64,000 bases of DNA. It comes from Streptomyces noursei ATCC 11455 (GTDB lineage: Bacteria > Actinomycetota > Actinomycetes > Streptomycetales > Streptomycetaceae). A program made the position numbers and the translations under genes. The number at the start of each line of letters is the position of its first letter. Positions within the stretch are counted from its first letter, which is position 1. This document shows positions 52,924 to 60,615 of this stretch, one piece after another. Location of the stretch: NCBI RefSeq assembly GCF_001704275.1, contig NZ_CP011533.1:9610001-9674000 (forward strand), given 5' to 3'. The notes beneath the pieces were generated by a model. It saw only the letters and a program-made list of their open reading frames with translations, was not told the DNA's origin and did not search any database.

Positions 52924-54611
52924 GGCTCTGATCAACATTTCGGGATGACCGTGCGTGATCGGCTCACGGTGTGAGCAAAATACGGCGCCGCAGGAGATCG
53001 AAGTTGGCCCGTCCATACCCTTGACGTTTGAGGTATTTCACCCGGTTCACGTGGCCCTCGACCATGCCGCTGGAGTAGGGCTGGGTGAGGCCGGCGGTGA
53101 CGGCGTCGAGGTCCTTGCTGAGGTTGCGGGCGAAACCGCGCAGGGGTGGCAGCTCGCTGCCCTGGGCCGCCTTCATCCAGCGGGGCAGCAGACGGCCGTC
53201 GAGGTTCTTCATCATCGCGGCGAACGCCGCGATGTGCCGTCGTAGATCGGCGAGTTCAGGGCAATCGGCCAGGATGCGCTTGAGGCGGAGCTGCTGACCG
53301 GAGCTGAGGTTGTCGGGGTGACAGGTGAGCCAGCCGGTGACCTGCCGGACCGTGGGCGCCTCCGACCTCTTCGGGGTCGGCGACTCGGCGGAGCGCAACG
53401 GCTCGAGCCAGCGCCGGACACTGCGGCTGCTGCCGCGGTAGCCGCGTTCCTGAATCTCGCGGAACAGGCGCCCGCTGTCAGTGCACCCCTCCTGCCAGCG
53501 CATATTGAGGTACTCGGCCCAGGGCTGCAGCATCCGTCGGCTCTGCCGCGGCGGCGAGAGCAGGTCCTCGACGACTGTCGCGTGGGCGTACTTGCGGACT
53601 GTCTTGCGGTCCATCCGCAGGGACTTGGCGATCACCTCGATGGCGACGCCCTTGTCGTACATCTCGTGCACCGCCGCGAAGTTGCGGCGTGTGTTCGCGG
53701 CCCGCTTGCCCTCGATCGCCGGCGGCTCGGCAGGCCGTTCCACCAGGGCGTCCTGGTTCGCCTCCTCGGCCGGAGTGAGGCAGGAGCGGTGGGCGACGAC
53801 GCACTTCTCAACCGCCTTGCACAGGTTCTGCCAGAGGTGAAAGCGATCTGCGATCTGGACCGCATCCGGCGCGGCCGTGCGGATCGCCTCCGCGTACGCG
53901 CTCGCGCGGTCACGGCACACGATCTCGGCGCCGGGATGTTCTTCGAGCCAGGCGGTGAAGGTCTCGGCGGTGCGGTCGGGCAGGACGTCGACGACGCGGC
54001 CGGTCTCGATGTCGATGAGGACGGTGCCGTAGACGTGACCGCGCTTGAGTGCGAAGTCGTCGACGCCCAGTACCCGCGGGCTCCGCTCCGGCGGCTCGGC
54101 AGGCAGCCTCCGCACACGGTTGAGTAGGGTGTTCGGGCTGATCGCGCAGTGCAGCAGGGCGGCGAGCCGGGCACCGGCCCGACCGGCCAGGCAGCGTGCG
54201 ATCGATATCAGCATCGCCTGCTGCAGTTGGCTGCGGCGGCCGTGGCGGAAGGTGAGCCCGTCGACCTGCTCGACGAAGGTTCTGCGCGGGCACGACGACT
54301 GCTCGCACCGGAACCGGCGAACCGTCAGATGTATCGTTGTCGCCCGTCCACCGATCGCGACGTCAGCGAGCCGCCGACGATATCGGTCGTGGACTCGCTG
54401 TGAGTGCGTCCCGCAGCCTGGGCACTGGGCTGAGCGAGCAGCCGCCGAGGCAGTGATACAGATACATCCACCATCAGCTCGTATGTCCTCGATCGCGACG
54501 CTGGCCAGGTGCGGCAGCAGCGTCTTGGCTATGTGATCTCCTAACACACCTGGTCAACAAGGGGGTTGGAGATCAGTTACGCACGGTCATCCCGAAATGT
54601 TGATCAGAGCC
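52924..54611 (-). mobile_element. ISL3-family element (1688 bp)
   Basis: The terminal repeats are perfect over at least 25 bp (GGCTCTGATCAACATTTCGG at the left and its complement at the right). An 8-bp duplication is not seen (GTAGATAC against CCGTAAGC), so a flank was rearranged after insertion. Confidence 0.9.
52964..54547 (-). CDS. ISL3-family transposase
   Basis: 527 residues, intact. N-terminal zinc-finger-like part (CPGCGTHSQRVHDRYRRRLA; RRFRCEQSSCPRRTFVEQ), then the ISL3 DDE core: RVLGVDDFALKRGHVYGTVL (Asp), AEIVCRDRASAYAEAIRTAA with ADRFHLWQNL (Asp), and GMVEGHVNRVKYLKRQGYG (Glu). Helix-turn-helix around IEVIAKSLRMDRKTVRKYAH. ATG 54547. Likely functional. Confidence 0.92.
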   Translation of the reverse strand: MLGDHIAKTLLPHLASVAIEDIRADGGCICITASAAARSAQCPGCGTHSQRVHDRYRRRLADVAIGGRATTIHLTVRRFRCEQSSCPRRTFVEQVDGLTFRHGRRSQLQQAMLISIARCLAGRAGARLAALLHCAISPNTLLNRVRRLPAEPPERSPRVLGVDDFALKRGHVYGTVLIDIETGRVVDVLPDRTAETFTAWLEEHPGAEIVCRDRASAYAEAIRTAAPDAVQIADRFHLWQNLCKAVEKCVVAHRSCLTPAEEANQDALVERPAEPPAIEGKRAANTRRNFAAVHEMYDKGVAIEVIAKSLRMDRKTVRKYAHATVVEDLLSPPRQSRRMLQPWAEYLNMRWQEGCTDSGRLFREIQERGYRGSSRSVRRWLEPLRSAESPTPKRSEAPTVRQVTGWLTCHPDNLSSGQQLRLKRILADCPELADLRRHIAAFAAMMKNLDGRLLPRWMKAAQGSELPPLRGFARNLSKDLDAVTAGLTQPYSSGMVEGHVNRVKYLKRQGYGRANFDLLRRRILLTP

Positions 54612-54729
54612 CCGTAAGCTCCCCGGTGGCGGCCATATACGGCGCAATTTGTGGCCACGGGTTTCCCCGAGTACGGCCAGATTTCTCCCCGCTCGCCCCG
54701 AGTAGTCCCGCTCGGCGACGCTGGAGCGG

Positions 54730-56268
54730 GTGAAGAACAGCAGGGAGATCATGGAGATCCTTGAGGCATACGACCTCACAGGCAGTTACCGTGCCGCGGC
54801 CGAGCTGGCCGGGTGCGACCACCACACGGTGGCCCGTTATGTGAAGATGCGGGCGGCCGGCCAGCAGCCCGACAAGCGCCGGCAGCGGGCCCGGCAGATC
54901 GACGACTATCTGCCGAAGATCGAGGAACTGGTGGTCCGCTCGCAGGGCAAGATCCGCGCGGACGTGGTCCACAAGAGGATCGCCGCGATGGGCTTCACCG
55001 GCGGGGAACGCACCACCCGCCGCACCGTTGCCGAGGCAAAAGCCCAGTTCAGGGCAGGTCGACGCCGTGTCTACCGGCCATGGGTGACCGAGCCCGGGCT
55101 CTGGCTTCAGTACGACTTCGGCGACGGCCCGGTGATCAAGGGCCGCAAGACCACGCTGTTCTGCGCATGGCTGGCCTGGTCGCGTTTCCGCGTCGTCATT
55201 CCGATCTGGGACAAGACGCTGCCAACGATCACCGCGTGTCTGGACACCACTTTCCGCAGGATCGGCGGCATCCCGGCCTACGTCCTGACGGACAACGAGA
55301 AGACGGTCACCACCGACCACGTCGCCGGGATCGCGGTCCGCAACTCAGAAGTCGTCGAGGTCGCCCGGCACTACGGCACAACGATCCGTACTTGCCTGCC
55401 GGCGGACCCGGAAACGAAGGGCGGCTCGGAGTCCACAGTGAAGATCGCGAATGCCGATCTGGTGCCCAGGGACGTCAATCTGCGCGAGCAGTACAAGACC
55501 TTCGGCGAGCTTGAGGCCGCCTGCCGACAGTTCTGCGAAGAGGTCAACTCCCGCACACACAAGGTGACTCGGCGCAAGCCGGTCGAGCGGCTCGCAGAAG
55601 AGCAGCATCGACTGCACCCGCTGCCGCGGCGGCCGTTCACCGCGGCGTTCGGCACCACCCGGCGGGTCTCCTGGGAGTCGACGATCTCGGTCGACGCGGT
55701 CCGCTACTCGGTCCCGCACGAGCTGATCGACACCCGGGTCTGGGCCCGTTTCCACGGGGACGAGCTGATCGTCACCGCCGTCGACGAGACGGGCTCGGCC
55801 CTTGAGGTCGCCCGCCATCCGCGCGGCGAGCCTGGCTCGCCGGTCCTGGAGGATGCCCACTATCCGCCGCGCGAGGACAAGGAAGCCGACCGCACTCCGA
55901 GGGCGACCTCCGCCGAGGAGGCTGCGTTTCTCCAGCTCGGCCCGGGTGCTGCGAGCTGGCTGATCGAGGCCGGGGCGGCCGGGGTTCGCCGGATCAAGGC
56001 GAAGATGGCCGAGGCCGTTGCCCTCTCGAAGCTCTACTCGATAGCGGAAGTTGACCGCGCGCTCGGCACCGCCGCGGTCACCGCCCGCTTCGCGGACAAG
56101 GACCTCATGTCGATCCTCGACTACCAGGCCGTCCACGGCCTGGCCGAGCCGGTCCGTCGCAGCGAGGCCCACTCGCTGCAGCCCGGCACCTCCGCCTGGT
56201 CCGCCCTCGGCGCCGCCGCCCCGAGCACTGCTGATCTTTCCGAGTACGACGAAAGCGACCACTTCTGA
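54730..56268 (+). CDS. istA: IS21-family transposase IstA
   Basis: 512 residues. N-terminal helix-turn-helix (YRAAAELAGCDHHTVARYVK), rve-type DDE core: LWLQYDFGDGPVIKGRKTTL (Asp), AYVLTDNEKTVTTD (Asp), DPETKGGSESTVKIANADLV (Glu), then the C-terminal Mu-like beta domain (RVSWESTISVDAVRYSVPHE). The stop TGA shares one base with the ATG of istB. The start at 54730 may be GTG/ATG MKNSREIMEIL; the later ATG is possible. Confidence 0.92.
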   Translation: MKNSREIMEILEAYDLTGSYRAAAELAGCDHHTVARYVKMRAAGQQPDKRRQRARQIDDYLPKIEELVVRSQGKIRADVVHKRIAAMGFTGGERTTRRTVAEAKAQFRAGRRRVYRPWVTEPGLWLQYDFGDGPVIKGRKTTLFCAWLAWSRFRVVIPIWDKTLPTITACLDTTFRRIGGIPAYVLTDNEKTVTTDHVAGIAVRNSEVVEVARHYGTTIRTCLPADPETKGGSESTVKIANADLVPRDVNLREQYKTFGELEAACRQFCEEVNSRTHKVTRRKPVERLAEEQHRLHPLPRRPFTAAFGTTRRVSWESTISVDAVRYSVPHELIDTRVWARFHGDELIVTAVDETGSALEVARHPRGEPGSPVLEDAHYPPREDKEADRTPRATSAEEAAFLQLGPGAASWLIEAGAAGVRRIKAKMAEAVALSKLYSIAEVDRALGTAAVTARFADKDLMSILDYQAVHGLAEPVRRSEAHSLQPGTSAWSALGAAAPSTADLSEYDESDHF

Positions 56269-57059
56269 TGGCCACCCCTCTTCGCACCGTTCCCGGCACG
56301 AACGGCGACCCGCTCGCCGAGGCCATCGAGCTGACCAAGCGACTCAAACTCCCGCACATCCGGCGGTCGTTGACCGACATCATCCCCACCGCGAAGGCCC
56401 AACGCTGGGATCCCGCCGAGGTCGTCCGCGTCCTGCTGGCGGAGGAAGCGGCCGGACGTGACCGGGCCAATCTCCACACCCGGCGCAAGCGGGCCGGGTT
56501 CCCCACCGGGAAGACCTTCGGGGACTGGCACGAGTCCAAGTCCTCCATACCCAGGACCACGCAGGACGCCCTGAAGAGCCTGGAATGGGTCGGCCGCCGG
56601 GAGAATTTTTGTATCTGTGGACCGTCGGGGACGGGAAAGTCACACTTCACTGAGGCGCTCGGGCAGACCGCGGTCGAGGCCGGCCTGACCGTCGCCTGGT
56701 TCACCATCGAGGACCTGGGCGCCCTGGTCCGCCGGCACCGCGCGGACGACTCCATCGCCCGGGCGCTGGCGAAGATTGTCCGCTCGGACCTGATCATCGT
56801 CGATGACATCGGGCTGCTGCCCGTCTCCGAGGACGCCGCCGAGGGCTTCTACCGCCTGGTGGATGCCGCATATGAACGGCGCTCGATCGCAGTTTCGAGC
56901 AATCTCCACCCGTCTGGATTCGACGAGATCATGCCCAAGACCTTGGCCACCGCGACCGTCGACCGGCTCCTCCATCACGCTCACGTCACAGTCACTCAGG
57001 GTGATTCGTTCAGGTTCACCGAGGCCACCACCGGAAAGGGAGTGAAGCCCTTCAGCTGA
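56268..57059 (+). CDS. istB: IS21-family ATPase IstB
   Basis: 263 residues. AAA+ ATPase that selects target DNA and activates IstA. Walker A at CGPSGTGKSHF, Walker B at LIIVDDIGLLPV, sensor region VSSNLHPSGFDE. Overlaps istA by one base (TGATG), so it is translationally coupled. Longer N-terminal region than the copy at 59263 and only modest similarity to it. Confidence 0.92.
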   Translation: MATPLRTVPGTNGDPLAEAIELTKRLKLPHIRRSLTDIIPTAKAQRWDPAEVVRVLLAEEAAGRDRANLHTRRKRAGFPTGKTFGDWHESKSSIPRTTQDALKSLEWVGRRENFCICGPSGTGKSHFTEALGQTAVEAGLTVAWFTIEDLGALVRRHRADDSIARALAKIVRSDLIIVDDIGLLPVSEDAAEGFYRLVDAAYERRSIAVSSNLHPSGFDEIMPKTLATATVDRLLHHAHVTVTQGDSFRFTEATTGKGVKPFS

Positions 57060-57173
57060 TCCACACCGACCCAGGGCGGGGAGAACATCTGGCCGCGAGT
57101 GGGGCGACAATGCCTTCCACCAGCAGGGATGCCTCAAGGCCGCCAGCGGGGACGACCAAGAGGCCGTTGACAG

Positions 57174-57584
57174 GTGTCTGTGCTCATCCCCTTCCAAGAA
57201 GACAACGAGATCGTCCCGCCTGTCCTCGTAACAAGCAAGGAAGAAACCGACCTCAAGGCAACGTTCGAGGAGCTTGCAGAGATGCGAAAGCAGCAGAACT
57301 CACGCTCTCGCCGACGCAAGACCGCCCCGACCATCAAGCACATCGTGATGTGCGGTACCCCGACACCTGGACGCCCCGATGTCGAAGGCGATACGACCGT
57401 CGCATCAATGACGAAGACGTATGGCGAGCACTTCCAACTGCACAAGGTTCGCTGGAGCAGCTACATCCGTCGGCAACATCGACTCCAGGCCCCAGTCCCC
57501 GCCTTCGGCCCGCGCAACGCCGCACCGATCGAGGACTACAACAAGTTGGCCACTGCCCTCGGGTTCGTAGATCTGAACCCCTAA
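57174..57584 (+). CDS. Unknown protein of 136 residues
   Basis: An open frame from GTG 57174, with a possible second GTG at 57180. It lacks a good ribosome site but ends directly before a hairpin terminator and palindrome, supporting a transcribed gene. Residues 20-50 are charged and helical (KEETDLKATFEELAEMRKQQ), followed by a basic patch (SRSRRRKT). The C-terminal half has YGEHFQLHKVRWSSYIRRQH and ends GFVDLNP. Family not recognised. GC content is lower than in the flanking IS21 genes, and it sits between two IS21 elements. Confidence 0.5.
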   Translation: MSVLIPFQEDNEIVPPVLVTSKEETDLKATFEELAEMRKQQNSRSRRRKTAPTIKHIVMCGTPTPGRPDVEGDTTVASMTKTYGEHFQLHKVRWSSYIRRQHRLQAPVPAFGPRNAAPIEDYNKLATALGFVDLNP

Positions 57585-57588
57585 CGCC

Positions 57589-57605
57589 TGTTCCCCTGGG
57601 GAACA
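57589..57605. promoter_or_regulatory. 17-bp palindrome, site 1
   Basis: TGTTCCCCTGGGGAACA is a perfect palindrome around a central T. It lies four bases after the stop of the unknown gene. An identical arm pair recurs at 57778. Such a pair suggests an operator for a dimeric regulator; a simple hairpin is the alternative. Confidence 0.5.
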
Positions 57606-57608
57606 CCA

Positions 57609-57661
57609 AAGGCCCGTACCGGCCGCGGAAGCTGAGATCCTCCGCGCCCGGTACGGGCCTT
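57609..57661 (+). terminator. Long hairpin terminator
   Basis: AAGGCCCGTACCGG (57609-57622) pairs with CCGGTACGGGCCTT (57648-57661), 14 bp without mismatch. An inner stem CGCGGA/TCCGCG is in the loop. A weak T-rich tail (TTGTCGTT) follows. The symmetric ends would act on both strands. Confidence 0.75.
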
Positions 57662-57777
57662 GTCGTTGTGCACCACCAGGTTACGCTGTCCTTTGAAGCC
57701 AAGTTAGTCCGGTGCGATGTCCTGACCTGGAGCGACTAGGTTGGATGTCAAAGGACATTCCTCTCAACTGCCGCGGG

Positions 57778-57794
57778 TGTTCCCCAGGGGAACA
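57778..57794. promoter_or_regulatory. 17-bp palindrome, site 2
   Basis: TGTTCCCCAGGGGAACA, the same arms as site 1 around a central A, 189 bp further right. The stretch between holds the terminator and no gene. Confidence 0.5.
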
Positions 57795-57883
57795 CCTCGC
57801 GCCACTGTCCCTGGACGAATCAGGCAGGCAGCGGGTCAAACGGGAACACCCTCAAGACCACCACGATCAGCGACCATTAAAGC

Positions 57884-57909
57884 CGTGCTGTGGTGCCGCG
57901 GCCGTGGAC
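57884..57909 (+). CRISPR. Left half of a CRISPR repeat cut by IS21
   Basis: The bases GCTGTGGTGCCGCGGCCGTG then GAC match positions 4-26 of the 36-nt repeat of the array at 60169-60615. The last ten repeat bases, CGCGGAGATG, are at 60169-60178 beyond the IS21 element. The target duplication is TGGAC (57905-57909, 60164-60168). The DNA to the left shows no further repeat, so this was the last, degenerate repeat at the trailer end. Confidence 0.88.
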
Positions 57910-58015
57910 TCTCGGCGTCGCTCGAATCCTGACCCTCTGACGGCGTATCAAATCTGACCCACTTGGTGATCTTCATCTGACCCTGGCCTTGGTGATCAAG
58001 GTCAGGAGGGAAGAG

Positions 58016-59263
58016 GTGATCCACGTGGAGGACTGGGCAGAGATCCGCCGACTGCACCGGGCCGAGCAGATGCCGATCCGGGCGATCGCCCGGCACCTGG
58101 GCATCTCGAAGAACACGGTGAAACGCGCGCTGGCGCACGACCGGCCGCCGAAGTACGAGCGTCCGGCGAAGGGCTCGGCGGTGGACGCGGTCGAGGTGCA
58201 GATCCGTGAGCTTTTGCGGGAGACGCCGACGATGCCTGCCACCGTGATCGCGGAGCGGATCGGTTGGCAGCGCGGGATGACCATCCTCAGGGAACGGGTG
58301 CGCGAGCTGCGGCCGGCGTATCTGCCGGTGGACCCGGTCTCGCGGACTACGTATCGGCCGGGCGAGCTGGCCCAGTGTGACCTGTGGTTTCCCGAGGCCG
58401 ACATCCCGCTGGGCTATGGGCAGACAGGACGGCCGCCGGTTTTGGTGATGGTGTCCGGCTACTCGCGGATCATCGCCGCGAGGATGCTGCCCTCGCGCCG
58501 GAGTGGGGACCTGATCGACGGGCACTGGCGGCTGCTGACCGCCTGGGGAGCCGTCCCCAGGATGCTCGTCTGGGACAACGAGGCCGGCGTCGGCAAGGGC
58601 CGGGTCACCTCCGAGTTCGCCGCGTTCGCGGGCCTGCTGGCCACCAAGATCTACCTGTGTCGGCCCCGGGATCCAGAAGCGAAAGGGCTGGTCGAGCGGG
58701 CCAACGGCTATCTGGAGACCTCCTTCCTGCCGGGCCGTCACTTCACCGGCCCCGACGACTTCAACACACAGCTGGACGCCTGGCTGAAGGTCGCCAACCG
58801 GCGCGTCCACCGCACTTTGCAGGCCCGCCCGAGCGACCGGTGGGAGGCGGACCGGGCCGGGATGCTCGCACTGCCACCCGTTGACCCGCCGTCCTGGTGG
58901 CGGTTCCAGATCCGCCTGGGACGCGATCATTACGTCCGCGTCGACACCTGCGACTACTCCGTCGACCCCGCGGCGATCGGCCGGATGGTGACCGTGCTCT
59001 GCGACAACGACGAGGTCATCGTCCTGGCCCAGGGCGGCGAGATCGTGGCCCGGCATCCCCGCTGCTGGGCCCGCCACCAGACCCTCACCGACCCGCATCA
59101 CGCCGCCGCCGGCGACGTGATGCGCCGCGAAGTACATCGACGGCACGGTGCTGCCTGCGCGGCAGCGGCCCCGGACGTGGTCGAGGTCGAACAGCGCGAG
59201 CTGGGCACCTATGACCGGCTCTTCACCGTCATCGACGGCGGCAACAACCAGGAGGCCGGCTGA
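58016..59263 (+). CDS. istA: IS21-family transposase IstA (copy 2)
   Basis: 415 residues from GTG 58016, selected because AGGAGG lies seven bases upstream. Helix-turn-helix PIRAIARHLGISKNTVKRAL; DDE core GELAQCDLWFPEADIPLGYG (Asp), RMLVWDNEAGVGKGRVTSEF (Asp), DPEAKGLVERANGYLETSFL (Glu). Stop overlaps istB ATG by one base. Belongs to a different IS21 branch from 54730. Confidence 0.92.
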   Translation: MIHVEDWAEIRRLHRAEQMPIRAIARHLGISKNTVKRALAHDRPPKYERPAKGSAVDAVEVQIRELLRETPTMPATVIAERIGWQRGMTILRERVRELRPAYLPVDPVSRTTYRPGELAQCDLWFPEADIPLGYGQTGRPPVLVMVSGYSRIIAARMLPSRRSGDLIDGHWRLLTAWGAVPRMLVWDNEAGVGKGRVTSEFAAFAGLLATKIYLCRPRDPEAKGLVERANGYLETSFLPGRHFTGPDDFNTQLDAWLKVANRRVHRTLQARPSDRWEADRAGMLALPPVDPPSWWRFQIRLGRDHYVRVDTCDYSVDPAAIGRMVTVLCDNDEVIVLAQGGEIVARHPRCWARHQTLTDPHHAAAGDVMRREVHRRHGAACAAAAPDVVEVEQRELGTYDRLFTVIDGGNNQEAG

Positions 59264-60090
59264 TGCCCGCCCGCGCCGCCACCGACGACGCCGCCCCCGC
59301 CACAAGTCGCCGAACCGGTCAGCAGACCGCGGCTGACCTGGCCTTCCTGGCCAGGGCGATGAAGGCCCCGGCACTGCTGGACGCCGCCGAACGGCTCGCC
59401 GAGCGGGCCCGCAAGGAGTCCTGGACGCATGCCGAATACCTCGTCGCCTGCCTCCAGCGGGAGGTCAGTGCCCGCGAGTCCCACGGCGGCGAGGCCCGCG
59501 TCCGCGCGGCCCGCTTCCCGGCGATCAAGACGGTCGAGGAGCTGGACGTCACCCATCTGCGCGGCATGACGCGCCAACAGCTCGCGCATCTGGGCACGTT
59601 GGACTTCATCACCGGAAAGGAGAACGCCGTTTTCCTGGGCCCGCCGGGCACCGGGAAGACACACCTGGCCATCGGTCTGGGAGTGCGGGCCTGCCAGGCC
59701 GGCCACCGGGTCGCCTTCGCCACCGCGTCCGAATGGGTCGACCGCCTGGCCGCCGCCCACCAGGCCGGACGCCTCCAGGTCGAGCTCACCAAGCTCGGCC
59801 GCTACCCACTGATCGTGATCGATGAAGTGGGCTACATCCCCTTCGAAGCCGAGGCGGCGAACCTGTTCTTCCAGCTGATCTCGAACAGATACGAACGCGC
59901 CTCGGTGATCGTGACCAGCAACAAGCCCTTCGGGCGCTGGGGAGAGGTCTTCGGCGACGAGACCGTCGCGGCCGCGATGATCGACCGCCTCGTCCACCAC
60001 GCCGAGGTCCACTCATTCAAGGGCGACTCGTATCGCATGAAGGGACGCGAACTCGGACGCATCCCGCACGACACCACCGACAACGACTGA
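59263..60090 (+). CDS. istB: IS21-family ATPase IstB (copy 2)
   Basis: 275 residues. Walker A FLGPPGTGKTHLA, Walker B LIVIDEVGYIPFE, then SVIVTSNKPFGRWGEVFGD, the usual IstB signature. Coupled to istA (TGATG). Intact, so this element may still be mobile. Confidence 0.93.
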   Translation: MPARAATDDAAPATSRRTGQQTAADLAFLARAMKAPALLDAAERLAERARKESWTHAEYLVACLQREVSARESHGGEARVRAARFPAIKTVEELDVTHLRGMTRQQLAHLGTLDFITGKENAVFLGPPGTGKTHLAIGLGVRACQAGHRVAFATASEWVDRLAAAHQAGRLQVELTKLGRYPLIVIDEVGYIPFEAEAANLFFQLISNRYERASVIVTSNKPFGRWGEVFGDETVAAAMIDRLVHHAEVHSFKGDSYRMKGRELGRIPHDTTDND

Positions 60091-60168
60091 GCAACCGCAG
60101 CAGACACCACCTGGGTCAGGATTCAACCGACCAAAGTGGGTCAGAGTTCAGCCGCCGCCGACATGGAC

Positions 60169-60615
60169 CGCGGAGATGCCCCTGCGGACGCGCTGCTCGC
60201 CGCCGGGTTCACCTTGCTGCTGTGGTGCCGTGGTCGTGGATCGCGGAGATGCCCTGCGCGTGGCAGGAACAGTCGAGGACAAGATCGAGCTGCTGTGGTG
60301 CCGCGGCTGTGGACCGCGGAGATGTACGGGGATGGAGGCGAGGTACGCCTCCGGAACGTGGCTGCTGTGGTGCCGCGGCCTGTGGCCGTGGAGATGCCTC
60401 GATGGAGGTGGTCAGCCGGTCCCGGATGGCGAGGCTGCTGTGGTGCCGCGGTCGTGCACCGCGGAGATGCCTGCTCGGTTGTCAGGTCGAGCGTGACACG
60501 GTGCGGCTGCTGTGGTGCCGCGGCTGTGGACCGCGGAGATGCCCGTCACCGGCCGCGCCGACGTGGCCGCCCTCGTCGCGCTGCTGTGGTGCCGCGGCTG
60601 TGGACCGCGGAGATG
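60169..60615 (-). CRISPR. CRISPR array: six full 36-nt repeats and one split repeat
   Basis: Full repeats at 60216-60251, 60289-60324, 60361-60396, 60434-60469, 60506-60541 and 60580-60615; right part of a split repeat at 60169-60178. Plus-strand consensus begins GCTGCTGTGGTGCCGCGGCT and ends GTGGACCGCGGAGATG; CCGCGG-(7)-CCGCGG gives a six-base stem. Spacers are 37, 37, 36, 37, 36 and 38 nt (first at 60179-60215). Repeats 60289, 60506 and 60580 are identical; 60216, 60361 and 60434 vary, and the split one is the most degenerate. Hence the leader is probably on the right, next to the cas genes (AT-richer 60640-60705), and the array is transcribed leftward with them. Confidence 0.93.

Larger units (their letters stand above)
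54640..57110 (+). mobile_element. IS21-family element, copy 1
   Basis: Contains istA and istB. The left end holds repeated blocks (CGGCCATATACGGCGCAA; GAGTACGGCCAGATTTCTCC) typical of multiple IS21 terminal repeats. The right end at 57077-57105 (GGCGGGGAGAACATCTGGCC) is the inverted counterpart. Exact borders not fixed. Confidence 0.78.
57910..60163 (+). mobile_element. IS21-family element, copy 2, inside a CRISPR repeat
   Basis: Ends TCTCGGCG...GAATCCTGACCC at the left and GGGTCAGGATTC...CGCCGACA at the right; GACCCACTT blocks inside each end are the repeated terminal units of IS21. Duplication TGGAC on both sides. 2254 bp. Confidence 0.9.

Noticed and set aside
52916..54619. Eight-base target duplication for the ISL3 element
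   Set aside because: GTAGATAC and CCGTAAGC do not match.
57778..57794. GTGTTCCCC-type palindromes as a second CRISPR array repeat
   Set aside because: Only two copies, 189 bp apart, with no regular spacing and no similarity to the 36-nt repeat.
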